The position numbers were made by a program, and so were the translations under genes. Under the pieces are notes generated by a model. That model saw only the letters and a program-made list of their open reading frames with translations. It did no database searches and was not told where the DNA came from. DNA of 64,000 nt from contig JAGVRJ010000001.1 in the NCBI GenBank assembly GCA_019059635.1, forward strand, positions 1,798,001 to 1,862,000. Direction: 5' to 3'. This document shows, piece after piece, positions 44,152 through 55,297 of the stretch. This DNA is from Proales similis. Taxonomy: Eukaryota > Rotifera > Eurotatoria > Ploima > Proalidae. Position 1 is the stretch's first letter, and the number at the start of each line of letters is the position of its first letter.

Positions 44152-44640
44152 TAAACCACGACCAGGGCCAAAGCATAGCTAACGACCTAGAGGTTATACA
44201 AGAAAAGGTCCTCTCAGAGTCATCAAAGCTTCTTAATTTAATTCTTCACAACGTCCTCCTGACAGGAACAACACTCGCAATCATAGGCATCTTTCTTTAT
44301 CAAGCACAAAGGAATTGCAGGGCTAACCAGAGAAAACGGAAAATATAGACTCTACAGCAAGAAGTGAGGCTCAACCGCCTACTGACCCAGCAAGAAGTGT
44401 AAAAGACCAGAGACCGGTCTTCCGACGAGCGGGGGACCTGTTGGGCGCCATCTTCACCCAACACCTCTGATTATGTCAGGGCCAGGTGTCATCACAACCC
44501 AGACATTATTATCATTTTCTAATATTAATATGACTTTATTCTTTTTAATACGCATGCTTCAGAGCGGCTAGTTCTAATAAACACATTAAAATAATACTGA
44601 ACCTTCCTTACCTCCCAACAAACCTAAACCTATAGTTCGG
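44152..44640 (+). mobile_element. 3' remnant of a second envelope-bearing LTR element
   Basis: A 66-codon frame at 44152-44349 ends with a helix, a membrane span (LILHNVLLTGTTLAIIGIFL) and a short basic tail, like the C-terminus of a retroviral or errantivirus envelope protein. About 80 bp later a purine-rich run (gacgagcggggga) is followed by tgttgggcgcc, the arrangement of a polypurine tract and LTR start. The supposed LTR would extend past 44450 and I see no second boundary. The rest of the element is missing. This element is on the opposite strand from its full-length neighbour and differs in sequence. Confidence 0.55.
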
Positions 44641-44656
44641 AGCTATTAACATCTCT

Positions 44657-45916
44657 ATGGATTTTGTCGAGTTCTCGCGCCTCTCCGACTTGACAAGCGA
44701 TTTTAAATCAAATGGAAATTTCAAGATCTTGCATCTTCTCCAATTCGGCCTTTCAGCCGAGGAAATGAACCGACTGGGACTGTCGATCAACACGAATGTG
44801 AACGCGTTCTTGCCAAGATACGAGCGGCCGAGTAAAGCCGAGGAGTTGATCAAGGATATGCAGACAATCGGCTTTGGTCAGAGCGAGATTGACCATTTAT
44901 TCAAAGTGATGGGCGCCATCATACTCATTGGCCTATTGATCGCACGCCAAAACGCAGATGGCGTTCTTCCTCGCTCGTTTGAAGCAAAGCTGGCCGAGAT
45001 CGCCTTTATTCTGGAGCTGGACCAGGAACACTTTGTTAAGTCTATGCTTGTCAATAACACCGGCGAGGAGTCATTGAACGAGAGCTGCAGGGAAAAACTC
45101 TTTATTTTGGCACGCGCGCTCTACCATTCATCTCTATCTGTGCTCATGCAGAAAGTAAATAGCTGCCTGCCTGCCAACGATGAAGCTCACACCGACAGAA
45201 AGACCATATCCATCATGGACTTTCCAGGTTTTGAAAACTTTGAGGCACCACTAAACGGTGTCGAGCAACTGTTTATAAATTTCATAAATGAAAAAATCCA
45301 CTTGGCATTCTGCGAGCACGTCCTGAAGCAAGAGGAGAAGTGGATACAGATAAAAGGCGAGGACGCACTTCAAAGGTCAAGAGACGCAACTTGCCAAATT
45401 GAACGAATAATGGCGGCATCAGAAGATCGAAGCAGAATGAAATTAAAGTCGTGCAGCGAGGAGGGCCAAAATAATGCCGAGAATGAACTAAAAATAAGCC
45501 ATTTTTGCGCTACGGTTCAATATAACAAGCAAAGCGAATGGCAGACTCGCTTGGAAATAAAGTTGCCCGACACTTTCAAAAAAGTTCTTGACAAGTCTCC
45601 CAATCATTTCCTGGCCAACCTGAAAAATCCGAGCGTTTTGGAAAGAGGGAAGCTTCCACGAAGAACTTTAGCGAGCAGCCACCTTGCCCAGATCAAGACG
45701 ATCGTCAAAAGTCTAATGGGCAAAAATATTTATTGGATTAAGTGTATTCGTCGGCAAAATAAAGTTTTTGCTCAAAACGCTCAACCGGAACTTAGAATTT
45801 TTGTCAAAATTGTTTTCAATTTTTCCAGTGCGTTTTATGTCAAGACATTTTATTGCCGAATGAAACATTCTGTGTTTCACTTGAAAAATGTTACAGTTGT
45901 AAAAGATAAAAATTGA
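44657..45916 (+). pseudogene. truncated unconventional myosin motor fragment
   Basis: An intronless frame of 419 codons. It starts mid-motor (NFKILHLLQFGLSAEE, matching the family NFHIFYQLLAGA) and continues with the helix to IGFGQSEIDHLFKVMGAIILIG. It includes the switch II/relay region IMDFPGFENFEAPLNGVEQLFINFINEKIHLAF (family DIxGFExFxxNSFEQLCINYxNEKLQ) and an actin-cleft remnant LMGKNIYWIKCIRRQNK (family HFVRCIKPN). The P-loop and switch I are absent, as are converter, IQ motifs and tail. The final 60 residues are non-homologous and basic. Without a P-loop it cannot be a working motor. It sits inside the repeat island, so a retrocopied or duplicated fragment is most likely. The switch II core reads DFPGFE where DIxGFE is usual. 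Confidence 0.6.
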
Positions 45917-46439
45917 TTAACAAAGTTATAGATAACATGCTTGAAGACATCATGGTTTTTATTACAAGACAAATTGTTTCTCGCTACAGTAACTTAAAAT
46001 TTTGTTACTGTCGGAATCTTTTAGTTGATACGAATTTGAAATTTTTACAACAGCTAAAAATAAGATAAAATATTGTCAGAGATTCGAAGAAAAAAGATGC
46101 AAAAGTCAAAAAGCTTACCGAAATAAGTTCTAGCTATTAGACAGAATTAAAACAATTTAGCACACTGCACAACATGAATATTATTGACGAAGCCCTCAAA
46201 ATTTACAAGATGACGGAGATAAAAAACTGGCTTAAACTGAATATGCAGGAACTGAATTGAATCAAGGTAAAATAATACAAAAACTATATAAACAGAAAAA
46301 TAAAAAACTGAAATAAAAAGGTTAAAAAATGTTCCGTAAAAGGAAGCTAAAACCCAAAAATTTAAAAAAGAAGAAGATCGCTTTAGGCGATAGAAAAATA
46401 AAACGAAAATCTGGAAAAGTAACGGTAAAAAATCTAAAA
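45917..46439. other. AT-rich spacer in repeat island
   Basis: About 520 bp of A-rich sequence. Lys-rich short frames here (for example near 46329) are compositional. No gene seen. Confidence 0.5.
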
Positions 46440-46840
46440 ACTTGCGTTTTCAGCACTGCGCGCTTCCAAAATTCAAAAATTGCAAAAATGATCCGATTGG
46501 GCCAAATTTTTGCATGCGTTTATATTTTGCACCAACAACAACACCCTCAAAATTTGGTGAGCTTCTGATGCTCCAAAAAAAAGTTGTGCGATTTTGCCGC
46601 CCCGGGATTCGAACCCTGACCGCCAAAATGGGCCAAAACTCAACATGCTCCGATTTGGCTCAAATTTTGGCAGCAAGTGCGGAAACTCGATTCCACTCGA
46701 TTGCCAAAGTTTCATTTTCATCCGACTTTGCGTTCGCGAGTTATCGTCTGGACGGACGGACGGACGGACGGACACCAGGGGTACCTCTAACACCTTCGCG
46801 TGAAGCGCGCAGGTAACCTTCAGCGAAGCTTGGAGGTAAC
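46440..46840 (-). repeat. repeat family B, inverted copy 1
   Basis: Reverse complement of about 35595-36003, with the B-box read on the minus strand (gggttcgaatcccgg) and a shorter ggac microsatellite. It ends in the same ggtaacctaaacctaaa tail. Confidence 0.85.
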
Positions 46841-46854
46841 CTAAACCTAAAAAC

Positions 46855-47265
46855 TGCGTTTTCAGCACTGCGCGCTTCCAAAATTCAAAAATTGCAAAAA
46901 TGATCCGATTGGGCCAAATTCTTGCATGTGTTTATATTTTGCACCAACAACAACACCCTCAAAATTTGGTGAGCTTCTGATGCTCCAAAAAAAAGTTGTG
47001 CGATTTTGCCGCCCCGGGATTCGAACCTGGACCGCAAAAATGGGCCAAAACTCAACATGCTCCGATTTGGCTCAAATTTTGGCAGCAAGTGCGGAAACTC
47101 GATTCTACTCGATTGCCAAAGTTTCATTTTCGTCCGACTTTGCGTTCGCGAGTTATCGTCTGGACAGACGGACGGACGGACGGACGGACGGACGGACACC
47201 AGGGGTACCTCTAACACCTTCGCGTGAAGCGCGCAGGTAACCTTCGCGTGAAGCGCGCAGGTAAC
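46855..47265 (-). repeat. repeat family B, inverted copy 2
   Basis: A second copy in tandem with the first. It carries small changes in the B-box arm (gattcgaacctggacc on the + strand), while most of the unit is nearly identical. Its distal end has a doubled cgcgtgaagcgcgcaggtaacc. Confidence 0.85.
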
Positions 47266-47269
47266 CCTC

Positions 47270-47400
47270 TTTTTACCAACTCTTTCGTGTAGAGCAGAGT
47301 CTCTTCTATCGTTAAAAAAAGTTTCAGCTCGCCGGCACAAGAAACGGGCGAGTTATCCTCCACAGAAGTTTCCGCCCTGTGTCCTTTGGCCGTGGACTTA
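47270..47400 (-). repeat. diverged inverted satellite fragment
   Basis: Reverse-complement relative of the 171-bp unit (gcgagctgaaactttttttaacgatagaagagac on the minus strand, in two parts: gcgagctgaaac and gatagaagagac). This restores the order satellite / family B seen on the left side in mirror image. Confidence 0.65.
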
Positions 47401-48137
47401 AAAAAGAGTCAAAAAGAGTAGTTACTTATATCATTTTTCATTCTGAAATGCTTTTATATTTTATCACGTCTTTCATGCTCTTCTTGAAGTATAAAGAAGA
47501 TTTATGCTTTTTTTCACATTATCTCCTTTTTGCTTCTTTCGTTTTCAAAGAAATTTTTTTTTCCCAAATACTTATCGAAAGGTGAAAAAAGTTTCCCACA
47601 TAATTTAAGTAAAGCATTTCAACGCATTACTAGTTTTTAGAGGAGTTTTCCTAGTGGCTCATAAATTCATTTTTCCTTCATTCAGGTGCCATAGATGGAA
47701 GACAGAGTATCTTCGTGAAATATCCATCAAAGAAAGAATTTTAAAAAACAATTATTAAAATGGCATTTCTTCTTGTGCAGCATCTGCTAATTATCAACTT
47801 AATTATTAAGAGCTGTGTTGCTTTTGAATTGATTTCTTTACCTTTTCTTATTTTTGTTGTCGGAGCAGGCGTCCCTCTCAATTTGAATATCACAACTACC
47901 ATCTGCCCATTTCATCTTTACCACACTTGCTAAAGAGCTAAAGATATTTAAATTCTTGTTTTTTTTAAATTCTCTCATCAAAGCTTCTTAATTTATTTGG
48001 CTTGGAAACGGAGACCATTTCATCTGGCAACTGAAGATATTGAAAATAAGCCCAAGACACCTTGGCCCAGAGGACTGATAAACAATTTGCACACACACTA
48101 TAGATTTGCCTTTTGTTTTCCATAAAAATTGGGAAAG
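47401..48137. other. intergenic region before the mannosyltransferase gene
   Basis: About 740 bp, T-rich. No conserved frame. The ccttttgttttcc tract near 48110 is a possible leader or acceptor region. Confidence 0.5.
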
Positions 48138-49559
48138 ATGCTGCCTCAGCGGTTATTCATTTTCGTAGCCATCCTGATAATTGCCTATTTGATGATGTAC
48201 TTTTGTTTCAAATATCGCCATAAACGATATTTGCGAATGCTGAGAGATAAAAATTTCATCAACTCAGTCAGCAAGCATCTAGATGCTGAATATGCTAGTA
48301 TAGCAACTTGGTGGAGTTCACTGGCATCATCAACTGCAGCCAGTCCGGTGGCAAACGGATCTTCAACCTTCTTCAGCCATCCGCCCCTTCGAAAACAGAA
48401 TGAAACCAAAGCTCAGATGAGCGAGTCTCCAGTAGTAGCAACAGAGCCAGCTAGTGTAACTAGGGCGAATGCTGCCGTTATTATATTGTGTAGAAATTCT
48501 GATTTGGCTGGCATCAGCAAAACTTTGTTAAATTTCGAAGCCATTTTCAATGCTAACTTTGCCTATCCATACATCTTTTTGAATGAATTCCCTTTTACGG
48601 AAGATTTCAAAGGATCCATAGCCAAGCTGAATTTGAAAGGAAAGCCTTCTTTTGGAACTGTCCCAGCTGAGCATTGGTCTTATCCTGCTTGGATAGATCA
48701 GACTAAAGCTAAAAAAGCACGTGAAGCCATGGCCAAAAGAGGAATTATCTATGGTGGCCTAGAAGGTTATCGCCACATGTGTCGCTTTTATTCTGGATTC
48801 TTTTTCAGGCACCCCCTCGTTCTTCCTTATGATTACTATTGGCGAATCGAACCGGATGTTGAATTTCACTGTCCCATCACCTACGATCCCTTTGTTTGGA
48901 TGCAAAAACATGGCAAAGTTTACGGATTTACCATTACTCTTGGCGAAATACCAGCCACCATCCCAACCCTTTGGAGGACAACGGTAGATTTCATGAAGAA
49001 AAACAGCGATCTGATTGATCCTTCAGCCAACATGATGAAATTCTTTGTGCGACCAGATGGCACCTACAATCTGTGCCATTTCTGGGGTAACTTTGAAATT
49101 GGCGATTTGAGCTTTTGGCGCAGTGCAGCCTATCAGAAATATTTTGACCATCTGGATGCGACTGGGGGATTTTTTTATGAACGCTGGGGCGATGCCACAG
49201 TTCGTTCCCTGGCTGTTGGGATGTTTTTAAGGCCAGATCAGGTTCATTTCTTCAATGACATTGGCTATAGGCACCCCCCATTCACACACTGTCCCATTGG
49301 AAACGCTTTTATTGGTGGAGGATCCGTTTTAACCAGCAAGGCTACCATGGCTGGCCCCGAGGTCAAGACTGGCCAGGGCAAGCAATCAGATGCAACTGCT
49401 GGCACTGGATCCATGTACAAATCATCTGACTTGCCTTGGGATTGCAAAACACGCAGAGATTGTAGACGGGTTGCCAAATGCGCCTGCTCACCCGACGATT
49501 CATTTGATTGGACTGAAGGATCTTGCTTGAGGCGCTACCTCAGTATGGTCATGGCTTAG
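48138..49559 (+). CDS. fungal-type GT15 alpha-1,2-mannosyltransferase (KRE2/MNT1/KTR family)
   Basis: An intronless type II Golgi protein of 473 residues that transfers mannose from GDP-mannose to glycans. A TTG would extend the frame by three codons; ATG 48138 is the natural start. An N-terminal membrane anchor (LFIFVAILIIAYLMMYFCF) is followed by a short stem and the GT15 domain. The marks are FLNEFPFTEDF, YRHMCRFYSGFFFRHPL, YYWRIEPDVEFHCPITYDPF (the metal-binding EPDV), YNLCHFWGNFEIGDL (with the candidate catalytic Glu) and HFFNDIGYRHPPFTHCP. A C-terminal Cys cluster ends FDWTEGSCLRRY, also fungal in style. The family is characteristic of fungi and not a standard animal gene, so lateral transfer is likely. 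It lies between the repeat island and an alpha-glucosidase. Confidence 0.9.
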   Translation: MLPQRLFIFVAILIIAYLMMYFCFKYRHKRYLRMLRDKNFINSVSKHLDAEYASIATWWSSLASSTAASPVANGSSTFFSHPPLRKQNETKAQMSESPVVATEPASVTRANAAVIILCRNSDLAGISKTLLNFEAIFNANFAYPYIFLNEFPFTEDFKGSIAKLNLKGKPSFGTVPAEHWSYPAWIDQTKAKKAREAMAKRGIIYGGLEGYRHMCRFYSGFFFRHPLVLPYDYYWRIEPDVEFHCPITYDPFVWMQKHGKVYGFTITLGEIPATIPTLWRTTVDFMKKNSDLIDPSANMMKFFVRPDGTYNLCHFWGNFEIGDLSFWRSAAYQKYFDHLDATGGFFYERWGDATVRSLAVGMFLRPDQVHFFNDIGYRHPPFTHCPIGNAFIGGGSVLTSKATMAGPEVKTGQGKQSDATAGTGSMYKSSDLPWDCKTRRDCRRVAKCACSPDDSFDWTEGSCLRRYLSMVMA

Positions 49560-50594
49560 TGGAAGCATACCAGCCCCACTCTAAAATCATAATAGGGTGG
49601 CTGGGAAGGAAGGAAGCGCGCCAAGCAAGATCAAATTAGATTGATGATGATGATGGAAGAAATTTATCAAATAATCTTTACTACTGCTGCCATTAACCAA
49701 CTGTTGATTGGGAATTGAAAAGGTTCTTACATGGCTCAATCTTTTATTTTTTCAAGCCTTCATATATTATGACTGAAAGGTGAAGAAAATAAATTCAAAT
49801 CCATCAAATCATTTATTGGAAATTCAAAAGACTTCAATAGCCTCGCATAAGAGCAAGCGAATAGGATGATCTAATCTCTCAATAAATTAGAAGGGCAATA
49901 AATTGGTTTTCATCTTTATTTAAGGCGTTTGAAATTAGACTGACCGGCAAACTGCCTTTTTAAGGGGAGATTGGGATTTGCCCAGATACAAACTTGAATC
50001 TTCCACTGATTCAGCGTCTTTTCCCTTTTTAGCTGCCAAAACTTTTGCCAGTTTTATTTCTACGAAGCTGATGTATTCAAAGAAGAAGAACCAGCTGATT
50101 TTTTTTTCTTGGATCTTCTCTTTTGTTTTGGCTTTTGTGAAGCAGGCTGAACTGGACAGTTTCTAGCCCGCTGGCGTCAAGACGCACTGAGAGGCCACCG
50201 TAAAAGAAATTGAATTGAGTCCCCTTCACCTTGGCTGAATGTTTCCTTCACTTACCTAAAATTTACCGCGTCTTCTTTTTACATGATGGCCTTTGATATT
50301 TACCTCTTATTTAATTTTATATAAGCATTTTTTAGCTCAGCTAACTATTTACTTAGGTTTTTTTTGAGGTTTAATTTATCAGATATTACTCTTTAGTTTT
50401 CAGGTCTTGCGCATTTAAAACCATGCCTTCTTTTTCATCTTTCTCAGCATTTTTTTCCTTATCTGCTTATTGTTCTTTGAAATCACATGACATTTGTTTT
50501 GTTTAAATTTTACCCAGGTTTTGTTAAATAGAAGGAACTTTATCTGTCGTTGTGATTTTGCTATAAAATGGTTTAGGGTTATTCAATTTATTAA
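49560..50594. other. intergenic region
   Basis: About 1 kb, AT-rich. AATAAA motifs near 49790 may end the mannosyltransferase transcript. The 62-codon frame at 49978 is low complexity and unsupported. Confidence 0.5.
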
Positions 50595-52860
50595 ATGCTT
50601 GAAAAAATGAAATATTTTAGTACTGTTTTAGTGCTATTTTTTATCGTTTCGAACCTATATGCACATCCAACTCAGTCATTGGGTAATTTATCATCATTTT
50701 TATATTTTTTTATTGCTGTGTGTTCAAATGTTAATGTTATAGTTTTGAATTCGGAAAATAAAGATAAAAACTTATTTTGGTGGAAAGATGCCATTATCTA
50801 TCAGCTTTATCCTCGTTCGTTTAAAGACTCAGATAATAACGGATATGGCGATATCAATGGAATAATCTCTAAACTAGAATATCTCAAGTTTATCGGTGTT
50901 GATGCCATTTGGCTCAACCCAATTTATCCTTCAGGTGGCGAAGATGGAGGTTATGATGTTGCTTCTTTCATAGATATAGAACCTCTTTTTGGTGACCTTT
51001 GTGATATGAAGAGGCTCATCGAGGAGAGTCATAAACGAGGAATTTTTATCATTATGGATCTCATTCCCAATCATACATCTAGCAAACATAAATGGTTCAT
51101 TGAGAGCAGCAAAAACTCTACGAGCTCAAATCCATATAAAGAATATTACATATGGCATCCATCCACGAATAGTTCACATCCGCCAAACAATTGGTTGAGT
51201 TATTTTGGAGGTTCGGCCTGGACCTTCAATGAAGATCGAGGTCAATGGTATTTGCACAACTTTTTACCATCTCAACCCGATTTAAACTATCGAAATGAAG
51301 CTGTGCAAAAAGAAATGAAGGTACCCCAAGATTTATATGAACATTTTAAAACCGCTCAATTTTTTTTTTCTCTGAAAATAGGAAATAATTAGATACTGGC
51401 TCGAAGATATGGGTGTAGACGGATTTCGAATAGATGCCTATGCTGTGCTTTTTGAAAAATTAGGATTTCTTGATGAACCGATTAAAGACCCTTTAAATGT
51501 AGATACAGAAGTAAAAATTAAGCAAAGTTTCAATTTTCCATGGCTGAATCACTAAATTTTATCAGAATTTAAGACATCCAGATCTGGATCATATCTATAC
51601 CCAAAACCAACCTGAAACTTTTGAAACATTAATTGAATGGCGTAAACTTGTTGAAGAAATAAGTGATAGAGTAGGAAGTCAAAAGTAAAATTTTATAAAA
51701 CCATTTACTCTATATAATCTTAAGAATTTCTTAATTTAAGAATGATTGTGGTTGAAGTATACGATAATATGGAAAACACGATGAAATACTGTTCTTACGA
51801 AGGCAGAAACGCTGCATATTTTCCCTTCAATTTTCAATTTATAAATCTAGGGTTTGGAGAGAACTGGATAACAAAGGAGAAAGAGACACCTTTTTCTCCA
51901 AAGGGTTTGAAAAAGCTCATTGACCCATGGATAAATAACTTGCCGGATACTTGTGGTTCTAACTGGCAGGTGACTATTCAATTATAAAGAGTGGAAAGAT
52001 TTTAGAGTTTTTAACTCCTTTGGGTCAATTAGCTTGGTAATCACGATAATCCAAGAGTAGCCACTAGAATAGGCCCAGAATATATCGATATGGCGAATGC
52101 CCTTAACCTGTTATTGGGCGGAACGACTGTTACCTACTATGGTGAAGAAATAGGCATGGTTAATTTGCCTAAAGAAAAACTTAGCTTCGAAGATTGTAGG
52201 GATGAGTTTGGAAGGAGACTTGGGGTAAAAAAAAATTTTTAGCCTGTTAATACTAATGCTGTATTAATATAGCTTTTTTAAGCCGCAACTTTATTCTGAG
52301 TTTACCCGAGATTATGAAAGAACACCAATGCAGTGGTCAAACAAAACCAACAACGCTGGATTTATGGACCTAAACTCGACCAGCTCTTTAAGACCCTGGC
52401 TTCCTATTAATGATAATTTTCTTGATCTTAATGTCGAGGTAACACTTATTTAGGTTTAAAAAAAAACTTTTGCTTTTTAAATTTTTTCGTTTATTAAGAA
52501 ACAACAAGAACAGCCATACTCTCACTTAAGAATTTATGCTGATCTAGCAAAATTTAAAAAGATTTCTGCCTTTTCTGAGGGCGACTTCAACTATCATCTA
52601 GTAACCGAGGAAATATTTTCATTTTCTAGAGCAACAGCCCAAGATTCATATATCGTTGTCATGAACATAGCAGATCATGATGTTACTACCGATTTAGATC
52701 AACAGCGACCAATTTTATCACGACTTACTGTTAAATATGTTTTTGGTAGAAATTCGCATGATACGGCTAGGCTTAGAGCCAAATATCCGGTTGGGATGAA
52801 AATTGGAGCAAAAAATTTTGTTGTTAGCTCCAGATCTGTATTTATTCTAAGGCTTGATTA
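50595..52860 (+). CDS. GH13 alpha-glucosidase (maltase type)
   Basis: A secreted or membrane-bound maltase of the kind known from invertebrate guts. It starts at ATG 50595 (or 50607) with a signal peptide (YFSTVLVLFFIVSNLYA). A GTAATT...GTTATAG stretch at about 50682-50739 looks like an intron inside the long first frame. The barrel then reads WWKDAIIYQLYPRSFKDSD, GVDAIWLNPIYPSG, IIMDLIPNHTSSKHKWF, and after a short intron GVDGFRIDAYAVLFE, with the catalytic nucleophile Asp. Later exons give MIVVEVYDN (acid/base Glu region) and LGNHDNPRVATR (transition-state Asp). Next come TVTYYGEEIGM and, in the last exon, a beta-sheet C domain ending SRSVFILRLD. At least seven exons. All three catalytic acids appear present, so it should be active. 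Confidence 0.9.
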
Positions 52861-53072
52861 AAAAAAAACTAAACTTTAACATATTTTAGCTTAAGCTTGA
52901 GATAAAAACAATATAGCTCGCTTTGAAATAAAATAGGTCTACCAAATTTTTTTAATACTAGAAGCCGCTTAACATTCAAAACAGCTTTTATGTTAATTTA
53001 AATCTGAAAAAACTCAATCGCAACTAGTTTTCTTACTAGGTATTTAAAAATTTACTATTAGTGATAAGAAAA

Positions 53073-54801
53073 ATGGAGGTTTGCGTCAACTTTGATCCAG
53101 AAGTAAAGTGGATACAGAAACAGAGGTGTAGAAATGAAGAACGTGTGCTTTCTATCATGTAAAGTTCTTTTCCCACAGCGAAAAGTCAGAAAAACATGTT
53201 ATTTAATAAAGGTTCTGTGAATTCGATGACTCTGAGGGTCCCCGAGTATATAAACAAGCAAGTTTAAATATGGTTTGGAGAAGAAAAAGTATTTAAATTT
53301 TTTCTAGGTTCCGTGCGAAATAATCGATAAAACAACATTTGATAGTATATCAGCTTTTATTATCCCTCGAGACGAGTTGAAAAATCGTATAACCATCATG
53401 TAAAGACCATTTTCCTATGGCTGTTAAATATTCGATTAATTTTGAGTCGTTTGGATTAAGCTGCGTCCGTAATTTTCGTGTCTGTGGATTCCCTGTTGAA
53501 GTCAGAGATGACAAATATGAACGAAACAAATATACTTTCAACGTGTGTTTCGTTTTTGAGCATCAAACCAATACATGCGTTTTTGAATCAGTTGTAAAAA
53601 AACTTGTTTGCGATCTCCGTACTCTTGAGGTAAGATGATGAAGTATTAAATACAAATTTAAAATAATGAGTAAAATATCTTAAACTTCTTCAGATTGAAA
53701 GTGAGTTCTTTCGACGGAGTGATCTTAAAGAGAACGTGCTTCCTTTTCTTCTCGAAAAAATAAGGACGAATCTTAATGAAAGAGGAGAATGCGTTATAGA
53801 GAACATTGGAGATTTGATGCACTCGGCAATGTATTTTCGCCTGATTGAGAATCATCTCGATCCTCAACCCGTACAAAGTCATGATGTACCGGTTGTTGTC
53901 AATGATGATTTTGAAATTGATGACTGGGACCTCACAACACATCAGGTTTTCAAGAATTCAAATCTGAGGACTGAGAAAAAGAATTAAGATCAATCTATTA
54001 AATTGTAGATTGTTTCATGTATAGACGGATTTAAGACTGTTTCAATGATTTCCAAGGAAACCGATATTGAGTCTGGAGTTATTAAAGAGGCAGTTCAAAA
54101 CTTGATGTATAATTTAGGTTTCAATATTATTTTGAATTATCTTTTAAATAACCTCTATGTACTTCAGTTATGCGAACGTTGTAACGCTAGTGCCTTTTAT
54201 TCAAATGTCTGGAATATTTGTGAGAACACCTGAATCAATCAAATTCTTCAGTGATCCCATTTTACAAGAAGAAGCAGCTGAATTCATAAGACTTGATAAA
54301 GGTAAAATAGGTCTTCTATATTGAAAACGTTACCGATAAATACAATGGGTTTAGATCAAGAGAAGCCAAGCTTCCAAGATTTATTTTTTGTTCTTAACAA
54401 ATTCGATTACGCCAACACAGTTCGAGATGTCTATAAGATTATTGAGCCAATGAAGCTCAACATCGATTTAAGGTTATTCTCATTCATTTTGTAAATAGAA
54501 TCGCTTATGCTAACGAGTCAAAAGAAAGCTTATCTTGTTCTTCCTGGTTGAAGGATGCTTGCGCAAAAGACATAAATATCCAATAAATGTGGACGATGTC
54601 AACAAATCAAAAAGAGAAAGAGACTATCGACTTGAAGGAGCATTTAGTTTTGATAAAATTTGTTGCTCAACCGGTGACTGCATTTAATACACAATAAGTT
54701 TCTAAGATTGTAATTTTTTCTCATTAACAAAGGTTGGAGTGTATCAAAACTCGAAGAGGAACTGGATAAGAATTGTGATGTAGTCATTTGCATAAAATAA
54801 T
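53073..54801 (+). CDS. NPRL2: GATOR1 subunit NPRL2
   Basis: Part of GATOR1, the Rag GTPase-activating complex that turns mTORC1 down when amino acids are scarce. Exons join in frame at 53073-53158, 53212-53257, 53308-53399, 53461-53629, 53694-53945, 54009-54105, 54173-54302 and later blocks. The product reads FCEFDDSEGPRVYKQVP, FIIPRDELKNRITI, VCGFPVEVRDDKYERNKYTFNVCFVF, WDLTTHQ, IDGFKTVSMISKETDI, NVVTLVPFIQMSGIF, YANTVRDVYKII and, near the end, ICCSTG plus WSVSKLEEELDKNCDVVICIK, colinear with the whole family. The second intron begins GC (caa then gcaagt) instead of GT. A partial copy of its two flanks lies at 56094-56398. Confidence 0.88.
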
Positions 54802-55297
54802 CAGAAAATAGCGATAGATCGAAAATAGTTTTCTCCGATTAACTAAAATGACAGCTTTTAAGTCTCAAAATATATAGTTGACTTTGGAAGAATATTTCTT
54901 TTGATATTTCTTTTGATTATCAAACAATATTAAGCAAAAATTTAAATCAAAAGCAAAAGAAAAATGTTGAATATATGGAATCAGTAGATTTCTTTGAGAC
55001 AAATAAGGGACAAAAACTTATGACTTATAATAATCAAAGCATAGACATCTTTTTCTCAAGCTTAAGCAAAATTATATAAAACCTAAGTTTACCAAACCAG
55101 ATATTAGGCTCTGTTGCAGCCGCCAACATGTCTGCAGCTACAGCTACTTATTGCAGGACAAGTAAGAAGCAACAAACCCATTATGTTATTTCAGTCATGA
55201 ACTAGAGCTTGTTTACGCAACAACTTGTACAACTTTTGCCGCCCTTTCAGTGATTTTTTCATATTTCAGAAACGTGCTTTAATGCAAAAAAACAAAA
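54802..55297. other. intergenic region downstream of NPRL2
   Basis: About 500 bp. The segment 54871-55056 is repeated at 56213-56398. A strong acceptor (ttttttcatatttcag) ends at 55270, before the next gene. A short upstream ATG at 55281 ends after seven codons. Confidence 0.6.

Noticed and set aside
49978-50166. 62-codon + strand frame
   Set aside because: Low-complexity, no ATG at its start and no family features.
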